DNA of 24,694 nt from DASRBA01 sp036559665 (lineage in GTDB: Bacteria > Myxococcota > Myxococcia > Myxococcales > Myxococcaceae): NCBI GenBank assembly GCA_036559665.1, contig DATBSS010000475.1, forward strand, positions 1 to 24,694. Direction: 5' to 3'. A model generated the notes under the pieces. That model was not told where the DNA came from. It saw only the letters and a program-made list of their open reading frames with translations, and searched no databases. Shown here in pieces: positions 21,981 through 24,694 of the stretch; positions within the stretch are counted from its first letter, which is position 1, and each line of letters begins with the position of its first letter. The position numbers and the translations under genes are program-made.

Positions 21981-23542
21981 GTGGGCGGCGCTGGCTCGCG
22001 CTCGCGGCCGCCATGGCCGCCGCCGGCTGTGGTCCGCGCGAGACGGAGTACCAGCTCAGGCTGATCACCGACTCCTGCGCGGCGCCTTCGCCGATGGAAG
22101 GCGTGACGCACTTCCTCTTCCGCGTCACCGGGACGGGGATTGCGGCGCCCATCGAGGTGAGCGGGCTGGCCACCGCCCGGCAGCTCACGCTCCCGCCCAT
22201 CCCGGTGGGGGCGAACCGGGTGGTGGAGGTCCGCGGCTACAACGGCGATCCGAGGAGCGGCCTGCTGGTCTCCCTGGGCCGCACGCTGCCCTTCGACGTG
22301 CCGGGGATCCCCGCCCGGCTGCCACAAGACCTGACGGTGTTCCTGCGGCCGAAGAATTCGCTGCTGCCGATCAGCCTCTCCATCTCGCCGGAGTCGTGCA
22401 CGAAGATGGGATGGCCGCACGCCGGGCACAGCGCCACCGTGCTCCGGGACGGGAAGGTGCTGATCGCCGGCGGGTTCAGCTTCAATCTTGCCACCGGCGA
22501 CCGCGTGGCCAGCATCCACGCCGAGCTGTTCGACCCCGCCACCGGCGGCTTCTCGGACCTGCCGGACCTGGCGTCACTGGACGCGCAGCAGAGCCCGGTC
22601 CTGTCTCCGCGCGCGTTCCACAGCGCCAACCTGGTGGAGGACGGCAAGGTGCTGCTGGCGGGCGGGGAGACGTACGTCGGCGCCGACCCGACGCCGCGGC
22701 CGAGGGGTGACGCGCTTCTGTTCGACCCGCAGGCGCGGACGTACCGGCTGCTGGACCTGGGGAGGCCGCGCTCGCAGCACGGGGGGATCTCGGACTCGGG
22801 CGCGCGGGTGCTGTTCCTGGGCGGCATCACCATCGGCGGGGCGCAAGCGCTGGCGCTGGAGTGGTACGACCCGGCGCGTACGGTGTTCACGGACGTGCCC
22901 GGGGAGCAGCTGGGACGGGTGCAGATGGGGACGGCGGCCGTGCAGGGTGGGCAGTACGTGGTGGTGGCCGGAGGGTCGGACGGGGTGGCGGTCTCCGACG
23001 AGGTCCGCCTCTACGGGTTCGACGTCCCCACCAGCACCTTCGTGCTGCTGAGCACCGCGCGGCTCCTGGAGCCCCGGCGTGCGCCCGCGCTGAGCTGGGT
23101 GGGCGACCCGGTGCGGGTGGTGGCGGCGGGGGGCTACAGCAACCTGAGCGAGATCACCGGCGTCTCGCCACTGGCCTCTACCGAGGTAGTGGTCAGCCGG
23201 CCCCAGTTCCAGGTCTCGTCCGGGCCGAACATCGGCATTGCGCGCGGGGACGCCTGCGCGGCCACGCTGCCGGACGGGCGGGTGCTGGTGTCGGGCGGGC
23301 GCGGCGCCGACTTCAACCTGGCCGCGCGGTCCATGGAGAACGTGGAGCTGATCGTCCAGTCGTCGACCGGTGGGCCGCCCTCGGTGCTGGGCCTGCCCAG
23401 CCTGGCCCGGGGCCGGTTCTTCCACACCTGCACGCCGCTGAAGGACGGGACCTTGCTCATCGCCGGCGGCGTGGACCAGCAGAACCCGGACGTCGAGGTC
23501 CTCCAGGACGCGTACATCTTCACGCCGGCGCCGCTGGACTGA
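21974..23542 (+). CDS. Kelch-repeat beta-propeller lipoprotein
   Basis: A 522-residue lipoprotein with signal MVSGRRWLALAAAMAAAGC (lipobox AAGC, Cys19). An N-terminal domain (about 25-135) is beta-rich and may be Ig-like. From about 150 on there are Kelch-type propeller blades: GHSATVLRDGKVLIAGGF, SANLVEDGKVLLAGGE, VQGGQYVVVAGGSD, AATLPDGRVLVSGGRG and TCTPLKDGTLLIAGGVD. Each ends in the characteristic GG pair, giving probably six or seven blades. No galactose-oxidase copper ligands are evident, so a binding role on the cell surface is more likely than catalysis. The ATG overlaps the PEGA stop by seven bases (ATGGTGA); the GTG three bases on is an alternative. It ends 19 bases from the convergent coiled-coil gene. 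Confidence 0.87.
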   Translation: MVSGRRWLALAAAMAAAGCGPRETEYQLRLITDSCAAPSPMEGVTHFLFRVTGTGIAAPIEVSGLATARQLTLPPIPVGANRVVEVRGYNGDPRSGLLVSLGRTLPFDVPGIPARLPQDLTVFLRPKNSLLPISLSISPESCTKMGWPHAGHSATVLRDGKVLIAGGFSFNLATGDRVASIHAELFDPATGGFSDLPDLASLDAQQSPVLSPRAFHSANLVEDGKVLLAGGETYVGADPTPRPRGDALLFDPQARTYRLLDLGRPRSQHGGISDSGARVLFLGGITIGGAQALALEWYDPARTVFTDVPGEQLGRVQMGTAAVQGGQYVVVAGGSDGVAVSDEVRLYGFDVPTSTFVLLSTARLLEPRRAPALSWVGDPVRVVAAGGYSNLSEITGVSPLASTEVVVSRPQFQVSSGPNIGIARGDACAATLPDGRVLVSGGRGADFNLAARSMENVELIVQSSTGGPPSVLGLPSLARGRFFHTCTPLKDGTLLIAGGVDQQNPDVEVLQDAYIFTPAPLD

Positions 23543-23561
23543 GACCGGCGGAAGCGGCCGA

Positions 23562-24548
23562 CTACGCGCTGGGGGCGGTGGGCGCGGCTGGCGGCGTCTC
23601 CGGGTTCGCGGCGGCGGCGGGCCCGGGCGCGGGTTCGCCGCTCTCGACGGGCTTGGCGGGCTCGGCGGCGGCCAGCTTCTCCTGGGCCTTGGCGGCTTCC
23701 GCGGCCTCGGCGGCGATGCGCTCGTCCACCGTGCGGTCGGAGGCGGCGATCTCGTCGGCGGTGAGCTCCGTCCGTTCGGCGGAGTGCCCGGTCTTCTTCT
23801 CGAGGTCCTTGATCGCCCGGCGCAGCAGGTCCTTCTCCAGCAGCGTGCGGTTGAGACGCTTCTCCAGCGCCTTGAACTTGTCCTTGAGGAGGTCCGCTTC
23901 GCCCCTGGTCACCGTGTAGACGCGGTGATTGGTGTCGACCTTGGACTTGAGGCGCTTCACCTCGCGCTCCAGGTCCGCCGCGCGCGAGCGGTCCTTGGAC
24001 GACTGGTGCTCCAGGCGCTCCATCTTCTCCTTCTCCTGCGGCGACAGCTCGCGGATGACCCGCTGCTCCACGACCTGGGGGGCGGGGGCATGTTCCTTGG
24101 CAGCCTGGGCCTGCACGGGGATCTCGCCCGTCGTGCGGCCGCCCTTCTTCCCGCGCACCATGTCCAGCTCGGCGCGCAGGCGGCTGGCCTCCTGCCGGGC
24201 GTCGTGCAGCTCGGTGCGGACGATCTCCAGCTGGACGGACGCGTTCCGCTCCACCTCCTGGCGCGCCTTCACCAGGTCCTGGCCGTCCTTGTCCGCTTCC
24301 TTCTGGTCGTGGACCTTCTTCTTGAGCTGCTTCACCTGGTCGCGCAGGTCGTTGAGCTCCGACTTGTGGTCGTCCCCGTCCTTGCGCTTCTTGTCGAGGT
24401 CGGCGGCCAGCTTCTGGTGGGCCTTCTGTTCGGCGTCGAGCTTCGCCTCCAGCTCCCCCAGGGCGGCGCCACCCCGGTTCGGGCCGAACATCAACAGGCC
24501 GAGCGTGACCGCCAGCGCGGCTGAAACCAAGACGAGGACAGTGACCAC
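23562..24548 (-). CDS. membrane-anchored coiled-coil protein
   Basis: A 328-residue protein I cannot assign to a named family. One N-terminal hydrophobic helix (about 2-20, MVTVLVLVSAALAVTLGLLM) anchors it, most likely in the inner membrane with the rest in the cytoplasm because Arg/Lys follow it. Long charged heptad-like stretches at about 30-135 and 165-262 predict coiled coils, separated by a linker (GKKGGRTTGEIPVQAQAAKEHAPAP in parts). The tail from about 280 is Ala/Pro/Glu-rich and disordered. The GTG start is supported by GGAGGT six bases upstream. Such proteins often act as spacers or polarity scaffolds. Nothing adjacent hints at its partner. Confidence 0.8.
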   Translation of the reverse strand: MVTVLVLVSAALAVTLGLLMFGPNRGGAALGELEAKLDAEQKAHQKLAADLDKKRKDGDDHKSELNDLRDQVKQLKKKVHDQKEADKDGQDLVKARQEVERNASVQLEIVRTELHDARQEASRLRAELDMVRGKKGGRTTGEIPVQAQAAKEHAPAPQVVEQRVIRELSPQEKEKMERLEHQSSKDRSRAADLEREVKRLKSKVDTNHRVYTVTRGEADLLKDKFKALEKRLNRTLLEKDLLRRAIKDLEKKTGHSAERTELTADEIAASDRTVDERIAAEAAEAAKAQEKLAAAEPAKPVESGEPAPGPAAAANPETPPAAPTAPSA

Positions 24549-24694
24549 AGCAGACCTCCAGCGAGGAACCGAGCGAGGTACGCCATCCCCCGCGGGGGCG
24601 TCAAGCGCCGCGCCGCGGCCGGTGCCCCGACCGGCAGGGTGGCGTCCGGGCGTGGCTGTGGAATGGTGCGCTCGTGCTGCTCTATGCGTGGAGA
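24549..24694. other. window end, no gene assigned; hairpins present
   Basis: Right of the coiled-coil gene are a 12-bp palindrome CCCCCGCGGGGG (24587-24598) and a hairpin GCCGGT-(6)-ACCGGC (24618-24635), neither with a T-run. A plus-strand gene could begin near the edge (for example GTG at 24674, then LLYAWR), but too little is visible to call it. Confidence 0.4.

Noticed and set aside
1..24694. CRISPR array, tRNA or rRNA genes
   Set aside because: No regularly spaced repeats, cloverleaf-like segments with a TTCGA arm in context, or rRNA-like stretches were recognised.

Overview
The window is very GC-rich, tightly packed DNA with about 19 intact genes and two damaged ones. There is no tRNA, rRNA, CRISPR array or insertion sequence. 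Base composition, GTG starts, and the types of genes present (a DUF4388 response regulator with a degenerate Ras-like tail, many kinases, lipoproteins, PEGA and Kelch proteins) point to a myxobacterium, probably the Myxococcus/Corallococcus/Archangium side of the Myxococcota. This assignment is inferred from gene content, not from a marker gene.

Layout. (1) 165-3709, minus strand: the C-terminal stub of a DNA photolyase, a membrane acyltransferase and a COG3752/DUF1295 membrane enzyme are joined by 4-nt overlaps, followed by an orphan sensor kinase. (2) 3949-8597, plus strand: a MAPEG protein, diaminopimelate epimerase (dapF), then two signalling proteins. The first is a receiver-GAF-GGDEF protein whose phosphorylation site and GGDEF motif are both degenerate. 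The second is a receiver-DUF4388 protein with a degenerate small-GTPase tail. (3) 8601-10363: a small hypothetical gene and a TPR lipoprotein, divergently transcribed. (4) 10425-12828: a cytochrome P450 with one extra base in a G4 run, divergent from a Rieske oxygenase; only 27 bp separate the two start codons. (5) 12847-18840, minus strand: a six-gene operon encoding a TetR regulator, a LolA-like periplasmic protein, two FtsX/MacB-type permeases, a LolD-like ATPase and an outer-membrane beta-barrel. It is preceded by a nested palindromic operator. (6) 18910-20451: a second orphan sensor kinase, divergent from a PEGA protein and a Kelch lipoprotein (20526-23542). (7) 23562-24548: an inner-membrane-anchored coiled-coil protein.

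The strongest candidate for a new system is block 5. Energy source, inner-membrane channel pair, soluble carrier and outer-membrane component lie in one translationally coupled operon under a local repressor. It looks like a dedicated Lol-like route that moves a lipid or lipoprotein cargo across the envelope. Next in interest are the DUF4388 pseudo-GTPase with its enzymatically dead-looking GGDEF partner, and the P450/Rieske pair, whose Rieske protein resembles the sterol-acting branch of its family.
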